Source: Ascidia mentula
Lineage: Eukaryota > Chordata > Ascidiacea > Phlebobranchia > Ascidiidae
Length of the DNA: 64,000 nt
Direction of reading: 5' to 3'
Assembly: GCA_947561715.1 (NCBI GenBank)
Contig: OX387205.1
Span: 15,071,001-15,135,000, forward strand
Shown here: piece after piece, positions 36,901 to 48,274 of the stretch
Layout of the letters: each line of letters begins with the position of its first letter
Position numbering within the stretch: position 1 is the first letter of the stretch
Position numbers and translations under genes: made by a program
Notes under the pieces: generated by a model
What the model saw: only the letters and a program-made list of their open reading frames with translations
What the model was told of the DNA's origin: nothing
Databases searched by the model: none

Positions 36901-39900
36901 AAGCAACCTGGAAACAGGGGGTAACTTTAAATAACACCAGCTCAACGTAATTTACATCATATTATTAATATCGAGGGGCCGGAAACCTATTGGACGTGTG
37001 TTGGAGTTCACCAATTGTGGTAAAATATGAATGACTCTGCAGGACAATTTTCGTAACCACTGTAAATCTTCAATACATGAATTACATAATCGTAAGCAAT
37101 TTAATGAGGTTATCACTCATGGACGTGTAGGCATTTTATCTGATTTCTCACTGAAGTGATACTAAAACTCTGTAGACATATCAGAGGAAACCCTGGCATG
37201 TGGCAATTCTAGTTTGTGGAGGTTATCACATTTGAGTATTAGGATAAACTTTTAAATCACTTAAAACGCCACGAATAATCACCGCAATCAAGTCTGGTAT
37301 AACATAAAAAACATATACCAGTGCATTTAAAACTGACATTTAGAAAGTTCCAATAAGAACAGGTGGAGGTAGACAGAAATTATCGATTAGAAACAGGGAA
37401 GCAAAATACTTCACCAACACAGTCAGTATCACAGAAGTTTGGTTAATAACGAAGTAACCACACAAATATTTCCACCAACCTGGGAAGTGTCTGGAGGCAG
37501 TGACATGAAATTATGAGGAAAATCTAGGAGCAGTTGAACAATGGCAGTGTGTCCCCCCTTTGATGATTCCAGAAGCATTGTTGACCCATCTTTCAGCTGA
37601 AACAATGCACAAATGTTGTTTGGTTTGTGTGTTCACTATGGGCACAGGGTACACACGGTTTACTACAACAACTTGACATATTTAAGTTCTAAAGAATCCT
37701 TCCATTAGAACAAAAGTATTTTTCCAACAAATCTGTATGTTATATTTACATAAATGTATAATATGAACAAAATAGCCCATACAATGCTGGAAAACTTCAT
37801 GCAGACGTTTTGATTGTGTCCTACAATCATTATCAATGCAAATAAAGGCGAACCGGCAAAATGGTACGGTGAAGTTTAAATAAGCATAAATGTACCCGAA
37901 CACAAGTTTATGCTGCTTTACACAAATTTTACACAGCAAACCAATATATGCATATATAACATTAACAAACAGTTTACCTTCTGTGTTGGATCAGCACCCT
38001 GGCAGAGTAGGAGTTCCACGACCGAGAGGTGACCACACACACAAGCAAGAGATAGGACACTGTGTTCGTTGTTCTTTGTCGTACGATTTACATCAGCACC
38101 TGTCAGAAACAAAACAGTTACAGGAGGAACGGGAATGAAATATATACAGTACGAATTCTACTGCAAAGTAAAATAATGTACAGATGATATTTTGGTCATG
38201 GTTAAATTTTATTTCAAGCTTAGTCATATTAACACTCTTTGTACAATTTTTTGCAAATAAACTGTACCAATAAAATCAGAAAACAGTTTTGTCACAACAA
38301 TAAGATTTTAAGAAATCAACCAACCCACATGAAACCAGGCAACATTTACAAGTTCAACTTATCCCACCTCTTGATATGAGGAACTGGACGGTGCAGAGGT
38401 GACCGGCACGAGCAGCTTTCATCAGAGGTGTTCGACCACCTTCAGTCTCATGCTCAAGGTCGGCTCCAGCAGCGAGAAGGACGTCCGCGACATCCGTGTG
38501 TCCATGTTCACATGCATATGAAAGGGCAGTGTCACCACTTGAGGTCGTAGCATTCACATTGGCACCTGAAAGGGTCATGGGGTTAATTGGTTGCTTGCAC
38601 ATATATTCCCAATAGTAATGCAGACTTGCTAGATGGTTGTGTTTTGGGATATTGCAATGTTTGATTTGCCAAACTGTAAGTCTACTCTGCCAAATACTGT
38701 TCAAAGAGTTAAAATGTCCAACGAGTGTGTTGTGTATTGGCTTCGATAGAGAGACAAGCTGGAAGTTGAAATGGATTCACACAATATTCAGAATGATAAT
38801 TCACAAATAAAAAGCAAACTATTCAAACCTTGTTGGATGAGGAATTTTACAAGATCAAGTTGTCCTTCCTGTGCCGCTTCCATGAGAGGAGTGGAACATC
38901 CGGTCTCAATATTTCCACCAGCTCGAACAAGAAGCTCAGCACACTCCAGGAATCCTCCACAACAAGCGAGGGTCAACGCTGTTTCTTGCGTCTCTTCAGT
39001 CTTCGCATTAACGTTGGCATCTGATGAGCAATCATTCCGATTAATTATGTTTATTTGTGAACAAGTCAGAAATGTCGTCAAATGAGTGGGTTGGATTGTT
39101 CAGATTGTGGTCATCGTATGTCATAAAGCTACGTCATTTTAACTTACACCCACTAGTTGGATAAAAATAGCAATGTGAATCATTAACCTATTGTGAAAAA
39201 ACATACTTTACTTTAATCTGGGAAAGCAAGGTTACTGAAACACTATCAAACATAGAAGGCTTGCTTCGTTCAACTAAAGGCAATGTTTAAACTTGTTAAA
39301 CGTCATATGGGTTCTCCCGTAGTTCATAACAAACTCACTTTTAGCGAGAAGGAGAGCCACCATCTCCTCATGTCCCTCTCGTGCAGCTTCCATAAGAGGC
39401 GTGTAACCTTCATCATTAACCTCCTCCAACGCTGCTCCTCTTTCTATCAGAAGCTCAGCCAACTCCACATGGCCTCCGCATGCTGCCAGGGTTAGAGGGG
39501 ATTCGAAACTGTCCGCAGGCATGTTCACTTGTGCACCAGAATCAAGCAGCAGCCGCGCGACTTCAACATGACCATCCTACAGAAATCATATAAATGTACT
39601 GGGTTGAAAGGAGCTTTGTTGTTTGTAAAGCAAACATGTCATTTCAGCCATACCTTGATCTGTGTATTATTCCTATATTATTGAATGTGGTTGGCAATTG
39701 GGAAATACTTTTAATATTACAGGTTGGAATTCAATAATCACATAATCGAGAAAGTAAATTGGAAACTTGTACTATACAGAGTAAATATTACAACAACCAC
39801 AAAGGAATTTCCAAAGTCTTTTGTTAAACAAATTTATACAAGTACAAAAGTAAGTGTTGGATTTGTGGATCATTGTACAAACATAAAAATCATACTGGCA

Positions 39901-42900
39901 GTGTTGGCTTTTTGCTGTAAGATTGGGATTTGAAACAATTTATTGCTTGTTTAAACTCAAACTTCCATCACATCTTTTGTTTAAAAATGTGTTGGTGTAG
40001 TTCATGGATACATAAAAGTTTGTTTTGCCATTTAATGCATGAATATTTAAGAGTTTGACAGACCAAAATACTGAGTTTTTGGCTTCTGCTAGTGGAATAA
40101 TTCTTACCATGGAAGCTTCCATAAGGGCCGTGTGCATCTCATCTGTCTTGTGTTCCTGATCCGCTCCAGCTTGTAATAGGAATCGAACCATCTGAAGATG
40201 TCCTGGAAACACACAACAAATTGAGTGGTTTTGTTAATTGTATTTATGAGATATCACCACTGTTCAAAGGACCACTAAGGTTTAAATTTCAAGGTTTACT
40301 GATGAAATTTTGCTTAATGTTAAAAGCATTCCTTGATTCAAACAAACCAAACAAACAGCATTAACAAAAACACCTGAAAATAAAAACCAAAAGTTAACGA
40401 TTATGTTCTGTCTTTTTTTAATTGAAATATCGAACATCTTTGATCTCCACTAAGGTCGGCCAAATACCAATTGAAAGTCAAATTTAATGAAACAGTGCCA
40501 AGAAAATGTAACTCTAGCAATATACATGATGACAACATCAGCAGTCTTAACTTCAGAATAATGACTGCCTTATCATAACAGTCTGAATACTAGCCATGAT
40601 AAGACGACAAATAAAGAAAAATATACCTTTGTAGCACGCAAGAGTAAGTGCAGATTCTTTAAACTCATTGGAGTGGGTGTTAATTCCTGCCCCCCTTTCA
40701 AGAAGGATAGCAGCAACATTAACATGACCACCAGAGGCAGCCTCCATGAGGGGTGTGTGACCATTTTCATTGTGACATTCTAACTCTGCCCCGGCATCAA
40801 CAAGCAGTCGGACGACATCTTCGTATCCACCACAACATGCGTACGTCAGTGCAGTATTGCCTGGAAACAGAAGGGAATTTTAATATGTGGTAAACGAACA
40901 CCAATATTGTTGTGGTTTTGGTTTTAATTTGGTGAAAAGGTTGGTTAGCATTGGGGATTCCATCTTTCCCAAAGGAGTTTGTCACCATGGTTACCATGTG
41001 CTAATATAGAGCTTTACAACTTTACCAATGGACCACAAGTATAAATTATTCTGAGGCAAGGTCGCGATGGAGGTGACACAGGATTACATTTTGCCATGTC
41101 ATACTATGTATACAAATTATCATAAGCTTGATCTCATGTCCCGGTGAAATAAGGAATATTGAAAAGGTCACGCTTTTGCACTGAATAGTATGGTGTGTAT
41201 TTGATGATTAGATGTGATTATAGTACATAGTTCATATACAGGGTGTGCCAGCAATTATTTCCAATGTGAATTGCTAACTACAGGATATTGAAACACAATT
41301 TCACATTACATAGTAGTTTGTTCACACAATCACCAGGAAAATATTGATATGCTGAACCTTGCATATGGCCATTTGTACAACAATACATCGGATAAATTTT
41401 GTGGTCAAGGTTTACATAAATGCTGAATGGAGCAAAAAACAAACATGATTCAGTTAAATTCATGAAACATAGTGATTTGTATTTCAGCATATGTGAGTGG
41501 TCAAATTTGAACTGTTTCCATGACAATACTATGTTACAACACACTTGAAAACATCGCTCTGAGCACCAACAAACTTAATGACAACTGTTAAGTGTACCTG
41601 TGGATGAAGTGGCGTTCACGTCTGCTCCGTGGGCTAACAGAAGTTTTACAATATCTGTGCAACCTCCAGAAGCAGCTTCCATCAGCGGAGTACAATCACC
41701 CTTGGCACCGCAGTCGTCCACATTAGCATGCATTGCCAGTAGAACCTGGAGATGAAAATGAAGTGTCAGGCTTTGTTACAAATAATAGTCACTGTTAAAC
41801 CTAACACAAAACTCCTGAGCTGTATACAGAAAAGGATAAAAAGTTAAAGTAGTTTTGGTAAATGGAGAAACTGATGATGCCGTTTTAGGCGAAATATATT
41901 TTTCTCTCAATAAATCGATCTGAGCTGTCTAAAGATCGCTGTGTTGGGATTTTAATACATTATTAAGTTAAAGTAGATTCACAAAAAGTGTTTCTTATAA
42001 CAAAGACTTTTCTTGCAAAGCAATCGAGAGTTAATTGTAGAAAAGTAGATAGAGATATATTGAAATGTAAGTTGAGGAAAGTGCCTTTGTAAGTTGCTGA
42101 TTGAGAGTGGAAAGGAAAGCGGAGTTGATTTTGTGACGGAGACGAAGGCTGTTTTCTGAAGTAAGATAAGTTGATTCATCAGAATACGGAGGGACAGAGA
42201 GAAGAACCTTTGAACAAGAAATTAAGAAACAAATGCACATAGAAAAGGATCCCAACATAGCTTAATAACATGGATTTTAGCATACAAGGGAATAAAAAAG
42301 AAATAATGTAATGCAAGCAACATGCAAATTCCTTTGTGAGTTCACAGAGCAACCAGACGTCATTCTGAGAATAAATCCCATGGTTTGGGAATTTCTACAG
42401 GCTAATAATATATGTCCAAATATCTACACTGAGCATAATTACTGGGGTTGTCTAGAGTTCAATCATCAGCTTGCTTAAAATTATGAACATCAATTCAAAT
42501 GAACGTATACAGAATAATATCAATACACATTTCATTATTGATGGACAACCATTGTTAATGAATTTATAAGAATAATTTTTGACAAAAAATACTGAGTAAA
42601 TACAGACAGTGGGTGGTTTCCTGTATATACAGGGTCAAAGGAGCAACATGACATTGACTTCCTATGAACAACTTCACCAACAACAACTTCGATAAAAACA
42701 CAACAAAAGCTTATGAAGGTTATAAGATACCTTTAGAAGGAAAACAACTTGGCATGACATTGCAAACATTGATGGTGTGGACGTGGTAAAACCAGCATTG
42801 CATAATTAAAAGAAACACGACAGTTATATTAAACAACAATTTCACCTCAACTAGTTCATAATATCCAGCAGAGCAAGCTAAGGAGAGGAGACTTTCTCCA

Positions 42901-45900
42901 TCTTCGGTTGTTTCGTTTGCACTTCTTCCCTCACACAGTAATTTTCGTACAGTGTTAACATCCCCTTCACTACATGCATCAACCAGAGTCCTGCAGAAGG
43001 AGCTAGTGAAAATACTTCATATGTTGTAAATTACATTATTTGTTTAATGCCTACATTAGCTACATATATAAATCTTATAGAAATAAACAAAAGGTTTTCC
43101 TTTCAATCATACCGTCAATGGGAAGACAGCTTGGGGTAATAAGTAGTGATGCACCGAAACTAATTTTAGTGTCCATCTCTTTAAAATCGCAATAAATTTA
43201 AACAAAACATATGCTGAAATTGATCTGATCCTATCATACAGCCTTTTATTGGTATATTAAGAATGCTGTACCAACTTTTTAAAGTTAATTTCGATGATAA
43301 TTACCAAATAAAACAAATTAGTACAGTTGAAACAATGACTCTTAACTATACTAAACTTTGCGTATCAGTGTTGCATGCAGTAAAAAAGTTTCGGTTTCGG
43401 CCGAATTTTGCAAAAATATTCAGCCGGAACCGAATAATTACAAAAACCTTGGTTTCGGCCGAATAAATTCGGCAAACCGAACTTTCGGTGCATCCCTAGT
43501 AATAAGCTAATGGGTAAGAATCAAAGGTATTTATATATATGTAAGTACTTTGTCAATAGATGGTTGCTGACAAATTTAATTTTTTTTATCATAGAGCTTT
43601 AGCCGGACTGTTGGCTGTGCACCCCAGGTTACCTTATATTGTTAGGTAACATACCCACATATGAAATGCCACTGAGTTGCGATTGTTGCCTAACAGCATA
43701 AACTGTTAGTGAATTTGAACAATTGTGTACTGCCCCAAAGAAAGTGGGGCTGTTAAATTATTCAGAAGAAAGTATGTGCTCTGAATATTGATTAATAATC
43801 AGGCCATGAGGTAATGTGTGGACTTTAGAACGAACTTTTGGAATGCTGACCGAGGGGAAAAAAAATTGCTTATATCCATTAATGTTGCTGATTCACAAGA
43901 TTACAGCATATTTATACATTGGGTGTTACAAACTCTTTTGTTTTTGTATCGTTGATTTGGACAATTTGAGCTGATAAGTACAAATTTAGTTGATCATTGG
44001 TTTGAGGTGTAGAGTTTTTATTACTCTAGTTGAAACTCTGCATTAAAAAAAACCTTCCTTTTTCCACAAAGTTAGTGACATTTTATGCAATTCATAACAA
44101 ACATTCCAATGAGTATTACTTGATAGTGAACAATGATCTAAACTCAAAATTTAATTTTAACAACTAAACTTATGGTCTGCAGACGTAGTAAATAGGAAAA
44201 TTTACTATATTATTGTTGAATGCTAACATGTACAAAGTTTGGTGTTATTGTTATTTACTTTCCACATAAAAGGGAAATTATTGTGAAACTGATTAACAGA
44301 AACTACAGTCCCTAAACAAAATTATCTTTTTGATTAAATTCAGGTGCAAAAAAATAAGTTATGAAATGGAAGAGCCAGAGATAATCTACTACAATCAGAC
44401 TCACCTTTCTTGTGAATGTTCGTTTGCCGTTTCATTTTCAGTTTTCATTTTTGACAAAGCAGCAGCAGCTTCATCCAGTGCACACGACACAGATGAGGAC
44501 AATCTCTTCAAAACCTCCGGATCAGCAAAAGCTTTCCCGTCAGACGTGGATAATTTACCAATCCCTGAAATCATGGAAAATATATTTGGTACATGATATA
44601 TTGTAAATAGCAACTTGCAGAATATGTAAATCTTTAAAGATTGTGTGCCCACCTCAAGACAAAGTTGTTACACAACAAGATTGACACATTCAAACCACAA
44701 AAAAATAAGATTTAACAAAATGAAACTTGGATCACTAGCATATATCATAAGAAAATACTGTATAAAATTTTACCAAAAAAATGCAGGGTACTACAAATAT
44801 ACAAAAAGTGAATAATCTTAGCAACAATTTTAAAACAGAAATCTTACCGGCAGCTTCAAGTAGCGCTTCTAGTCGTGCTTGTGTTTCGGCGTCGACTGAA
44901 ATTTGGTCATCACTTGCTCCGTCGCTAAGGGAAGCCTGACCGGTGGCAGCCAGAAGAGCAAGTTTTGATGCAAGCGCTGACGTGTCGCTTCCAAAACTTT
45001 CCTGGTCAAGAATAAAGGATTCGATCTGCAGGGAAAAAGACAGAGTTGTTACAGATGCTATTTTGGGAGATTGGAGTGTTTTGTCAGGTCACAAGGAACA
45101 GCATTGATCAGAAGACGAGTGTGTGTTTGAGTGTTTAAAATCAATACCTAAAAAGATCTTGCAACAATGGTTCACTAAGGTGGGGCTAGCGTCTGCTCAG
45201 CCAAATAATAAACACAAAATATACTTCAAGAAAATTGCTTTTTGTAAGGCTGTATAACTTGTTGGATTTTGTTTAAAGCATGCTGGTATATATGTACAAA
45301 AATCTGGGAAATCACAATGCTGCTAAAGCTAGAATGTTGTTGATCATAATGCTGGTAAACATTTCGAACTCATACAGGGTTCATCATCCTTAAAATGCTT
45401 ACATCTTTTCCATATTTTGTTGCTTCTGTGGATAAACTGTTTCCAAATAGGAATTTCTCAATTTCGTTTATGTTTTCTATGTCAATAAACGGTTGAGGAG
45501 GACGCCAAGACATTATTTCATCGGCAGTCAAGGAACAATTCACCTTATTACTCATTTCAAATTTCACTAATTGTTTTTACTACAGGTTTGGAACAATATA
45601 ACAATTGTTACTGTAACTGACATAAATAATCCAAACAGTTTTGATTCAAGTTTGTTTACGGTGTTGATCTGACATCTGAATGTATCTCCTTGTTATACGA
45701 CTAACAAACAGCTTGGAACCATAGTTTGCCCTTTTCCAAACTAACAGCAAAAGCCTTAGCACCTGTACAGTAGAGTAATGTAAAGTGATTCAGCACTTTC
45801 TACATTCCCACATTTTCAATAAAATCCTTTTTCTTTATTTCACGTAAAGAAAATACAACCTGACTAAAATCTAATCCAGTTTATTGCATAAGAGTTACTT

Positions 45901-46503
45901 GACCAAGTCTTGGGAATTATGATATACTGTAGCAGTAGAGCAGCTTGGGGAAAAGGCTTCTTCAGCCAATGCCCAGTTGTGTCTATCAATCAAACTCAGC
46001 AGACTTAACACATCTGGGTGTGCAAGAATTATCACAGATCTTACTGGATAAGAAAGGGATTGCTTCATTTCAGTTGTATTACAGATTATGATTTGGCCAT
46101 GATATTTGTCATCAAAAGAAAACAAAAATTGTTCAAATTGGCCGGAAAGATAACTGATAAAAATGTCAGCGAAGCAGCCAGTAGGGACAGACAGTCATTG
46201 AATTCCTTTGGGTTTTAAATATTTTATGGAGGAATTTAAAAGATAAGGCAAAGGTTCTACATTTAAAGAAAAAAAGCCAGCAGCTCAGTTTAACATTAGT
46301 TCACATGTTTTTAGTTTTGTAGATACTAAGTGTGTATATAAGATGTGTTCACTGTTGAATTAATGAATGCAACATAGGCTATAAATGCTTAATCAGAGTA
46401 AAGTTGCATACTTCTAAAATAAACTTTAACGTAACAACTGTTTTTTTTTCATTTAAAACTCAACTTCACCCACCTCTGACGTCTCTTCGTCAGTTTGGGA
46501 CAT
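21906..46503 (-). CDS. ANKHD1: Multiple ankyrin repeat and KH domain protein (ANKHD1/ANKRD17, Drosophila MASK family)
   Basis: Large cytoplasmic/nuclear scaffold; family members act in growth, Hippo and receptor signalling and bind RNA through one KH domain (family knowledge). Exons: 46503-46474, 45025-44848, 44564-44405, 42990-42846, 41745-41598, 40860-40627, 40202-40108, 39576-39339, 39020-38829, 38565-38368, 38099-37978, 37596-37480, 36907-36712, 36522-36379, 36131-36007, 35883-35788, 35664-35574, 35435-35395, 35193-35148, 35069-35044, 34982-34913, 34760-34656, 34315-34112, 33945-33803, 33664-33519, 33382-33277, 32627-32472, 32186-32059, 31529-31355, 30992-30792, 30497-30377, about 30333-30145, 29978-29846, 29641-29546, 29379-29215, 28963-28814, 28537-28303, 27701-27560, 27485-27360, 27153-26686, 26597-26475, 26307-26149, 26077-25977, 25797-25683, 25545-25475, 25130-24822, 24502-24299, 23052-22698, 22353-22301, 21926-21906. 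Phases match; about 2,463 residues versus about 2,540 in human. First ankyrin array about 124-580, second about 945-1285, a basic region about 1353-1392, KH (VIGRGGSNINAIRE) about 1600-1650, then a low-complexity tail with a glutamine run. The last 21-nt exon (ending NEW, stop) is the least certain. Confidence 0.94.
24169..24218 (+). repeat. Decayed hammerhead ribozyme copy
   Basis: Starts CACCAGCTACA like the intact copy, then CTAATGA (G-to-A in the core), GACCTTG, a damaged stem II arm (CTACAGC), and GAAAC. Stem III and the second arm of stem I are not preserved. It lies in an ANKHD1 intron, antisense to the gene. Confidence 0.55.
24353..24394 (-). repeat. CAG/CAA-type glutamine run inside ANKHD1
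   Basis: On the minus strand the ANKHD1 exon 24502-24299 encodes a run of about twelve glutamines followed by TQQQ. Mixed CAA and CAG codons suggest a protein-level feature rather than a recent microsatellite expansion. A shorter glutamine/histidine stretch lies in the next exon near 22915-22955. Confidence 0.8.
32808..33228. mobile_element. 421-bp MITE with about 45-bp inverted ends and 9-bp target duplication
   Basis: The left end begins GGTAGACACTTAAACCAC and the reverse complement of the right end begins GGTTGACACTTAAACCAC; similarity continues through CACGGACGGGCGAAACGGGA on both sides. The 9-bp ACTTCCATG flanks both ends directly (32799-32807 and 33229-33237). The interior has no coding frame. 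A 9-bp duplication fits Mutator-like elements, but superfamily is not proven. It lies in the ANKHD1 intron between exons 33382-33277 and 32627-32472. Confidence 0.85.
36971..36990 (-). repeat. 20-bp near-copy of an ANKHD1 exon start
   Basis: Matches 34967-34986 at 19 of 20 positions. The original spans the splice acceptor and first codons of the ANKHD1 exon 34982-34913. In the copy the reading frame meets a stop after nine codons. It may be a remnant of a local duplication. Confidence 0.4.
41870..41899 (+). repeat. Dispersed repeat family B, copy 3 (CTGATGATGCC...GGCGAAATATAT)
   Basis: Reads ACTGATGATGCC, loop GTTTTA, GGCGAAATATAT, so GCC and GGC can pair. Matches 56164-56195 (opposite strand) base for base outside the loop. 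It lies in an ANKHD1 intron, antisense to the gene. Confidence 0.55.
43144..43498. mobile_element. 355-bp non-autonomous hAT element with 8-bp target duplication
   Basis: The left end is TAGTGATGCACCGAAAC and the right end, reverse-complemented, TAGGGATGCACCGAAAG. GTAATAAG is present directly on both sides (43136-43143 and 43499-43506). Ends of the form TAGGGATGCACCGA and an 8-bp duplication are typical of hAT transposons. The interior near the right end is rich in TTCGGCCGAA-type sub-repeats. No transposase is encoded. It lies in the ANKHD1 intron between exons 44564-44405 and 42990-42846. Confidence 0.88.
45403..45555 (-). CDS. Alternative first coding exon of ANKHD1 (51 codons)
   Basis: An ATG at 45555 follows an in-frame stop; the frame runs 51 codons (opening MSNKVNCSLTADEIMSW) to a GTAAGC donor in phase 0, which fits the ANKHD1 exon 45025-44848. 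A pyrimidine-containing acceptor ending CCTGTAG sits just upstream, so this could be a spliced-leader or alternative-promoter start. The sequence is not recognised in other MASK proteins. The competing first exon at 46503-46474 gives a better family match at the junction. Confidence 0.5.
45895..46153 (-). CDS. Candidate terminal coding exon of an unrecognised minus-strand gene
   Basis: An acceptor TTTTTATCAG (AG at 46155-46154) opens an 85-codon frame ending at a TAA (45897-45895). AATAAA follows about 13 bases later. The peptide looks protein-like (for example YLSGQFEQFLFSFDDKYHG and LIDRHNWALAEEAF), but I do not recognise the family. No upstream partner exon was found, and the exon lies between the two candidate first exons of ANKHD1. 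It may be the last exon of an upstream gene in an operon-like arrangement, an alternative ending, or chance. Confidence 0.35.
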
Positions 46504-47850
46504 TTCCAGCAAATTCCAACAACTTTTCTTTATTATTTCTATTCAGAGCAAAACTTATCCTGTTGGCAACAAACAATGATTGGTGACAAACATTACATGT
46601 ACCATCAGAAGTAGTGTGTCTAAAAAAATGCCTGGTACTTGTTAAGTTTGGTGGGACATAACTTAACAGCTAGCTTTGTCTAAGGTTTTGATTATAATGA
46701 AATCATAACTACTAAGCATGTTGCGTTACCATTTTACGACTTGTGCATTTTATGCCATGACATGCAAAATAAACAAATGACCCTACAATTGGGTGCTGTT
46801 ATAAATATGGTTTAGTCAAGTTAATTATGTAACATACAACAAAGATGCTATTGACCTTAGTTGCACAGTGCCAAATCAACTGCCATGGATACAGAACAAA
46901 AAATAATTTTTGAGGTAATTAGTGCTGAATATAGCTTGTAAGCTTTTGCCTACTTTGGTAAACTAAATATCATTTAAAGGCTGAGGTGGCTTTTCAGCAA
47001 ATTAGCGACTTATTAGATTATTAGTTTTCAGTGTATGAAGAAATATTTTTCCACACCAAATTATCAACAATGAAAATCAAGCTCATTTTTTGTAATTAGT
47101 AATAATAAAAACAAATGTGTGAATCTCACACTTTTACTTGGTTGGCATAGATCTTTGAAGATCGGCCAAAACTCCTAAGTATCAAAATAAAACAAATAAA
47201 AAGACGAAACGACCTTAACCACGAAGGATTTCTCTTGAAATAGTCTGACACTTTTTCGCGTTACGCCATTGTTATTTTTGGATTTATCACCAATTTCAGA
47301 CTAGAACATCGACGTACATGCGTCCATTTAACCAAAGCCAAAACCCTGGAACCTGAGCGAAATGTAAATTCGGCTAAAATATTCTTTAACTTTATCCAGC
47401 AGCACTTGCCACACTTCACACACCGAGGCGAGGCAGGTCAATATTTCACTCGTATCCGAGACATAAGCGAGACATTTCCATCTGAAATCGGTCAATGAAC
47501 AGCGAGGCGTGCACCAACCGTTGTGTAAAGATCAGAGCTGGAATGTGCCAACAGGATTGTCTGGTTTATTATTGCAAGAAAAAAATATATAAATCCCAAA
47601 ACTTCTTCATCAATGCATAATTTTTTTTTCAAACAATTACACTTTTGTCAAAAAACTGTTCATTTTGTAAATTTAAAAGTCCAGTTTTTTTATTCCTTTG
47701 GGGAATATAAGTGGCGTGAACGGTATATACATCCCAATCATTGTGAAAATACATGTCACGCGGTTTTCCCGCATTTGGTGCTAATCAATAAAGTTACCGG
47801 TGAACGCCAAAGTGGCTTGTAGGTCTCTAATCAACTTGACCCTTACTTAT
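46504..47850. other. Region upstream of ANKHD1, probable promoter side
   Basis: An acceptor CCAACAG at about 46556-46562 (minus strand) lies just upstream of the ATG at 46503, so the ANKHD1 leader is probably spliced here. Beyond that I see no coding exon. The interval separates minus-strand ANKHD1 from a possible plus-strand transcript beginning near 47.85 kb. Confidence 0.4.
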
Positions 47851-48226
47851 TGTTGGCGGCAATATTTTTATCAACTTGCTGTTGTTCCACGGAAAAAAGT
47901 CGACCACTGAACGTTCGTTCCAAGGTTAGTGAAAATTATTGCACCGTGGCAATGAATTTAACAAAAGTTTAACCGTGCAACTCAGTGCTAAGTAAAATAC
48001 TTGCATTATTGTTTGTTATCTGATGAAAAAATTAGAATATTAGTTTTGCGTCAAACTTTGAAATTACACAAGAATGCTATAAAATTTGTTTTTGTGGTCG
48101 TGCCGTGACGTGTGATGCAAAACTGTTTTTGCAAACAAACTCAAAACCACATAATAAATTTTTGTTATTTTTTTGAAAAATAGAAATTTGGAAATATTGC
48201 ATTGTACTGGCGCGATGTCGTTATAG

Positions 48227-48274
48227 GGATACGGACTACATTGGCGATGCCAAAACCTTTACGTTCATCTGAAG
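48227..48274 (+). CDS. Candidate first coding exon of a plus-strand gene (MPKPLRSSE...)
   Basis: An acceptor ending GTTATAG precedes a short exon with an ATG at 48247, nine codons (MPKPLRSSE) and a phase-1 donor at 48275. A possible upstream non-coding exon ends CCAAG|GTTAGT at 47924. No later exon was identified in the window; any continuation would need long introns. Weak, offered because two consecutive splice sites and an ATG agree. Confidence 0.25.
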
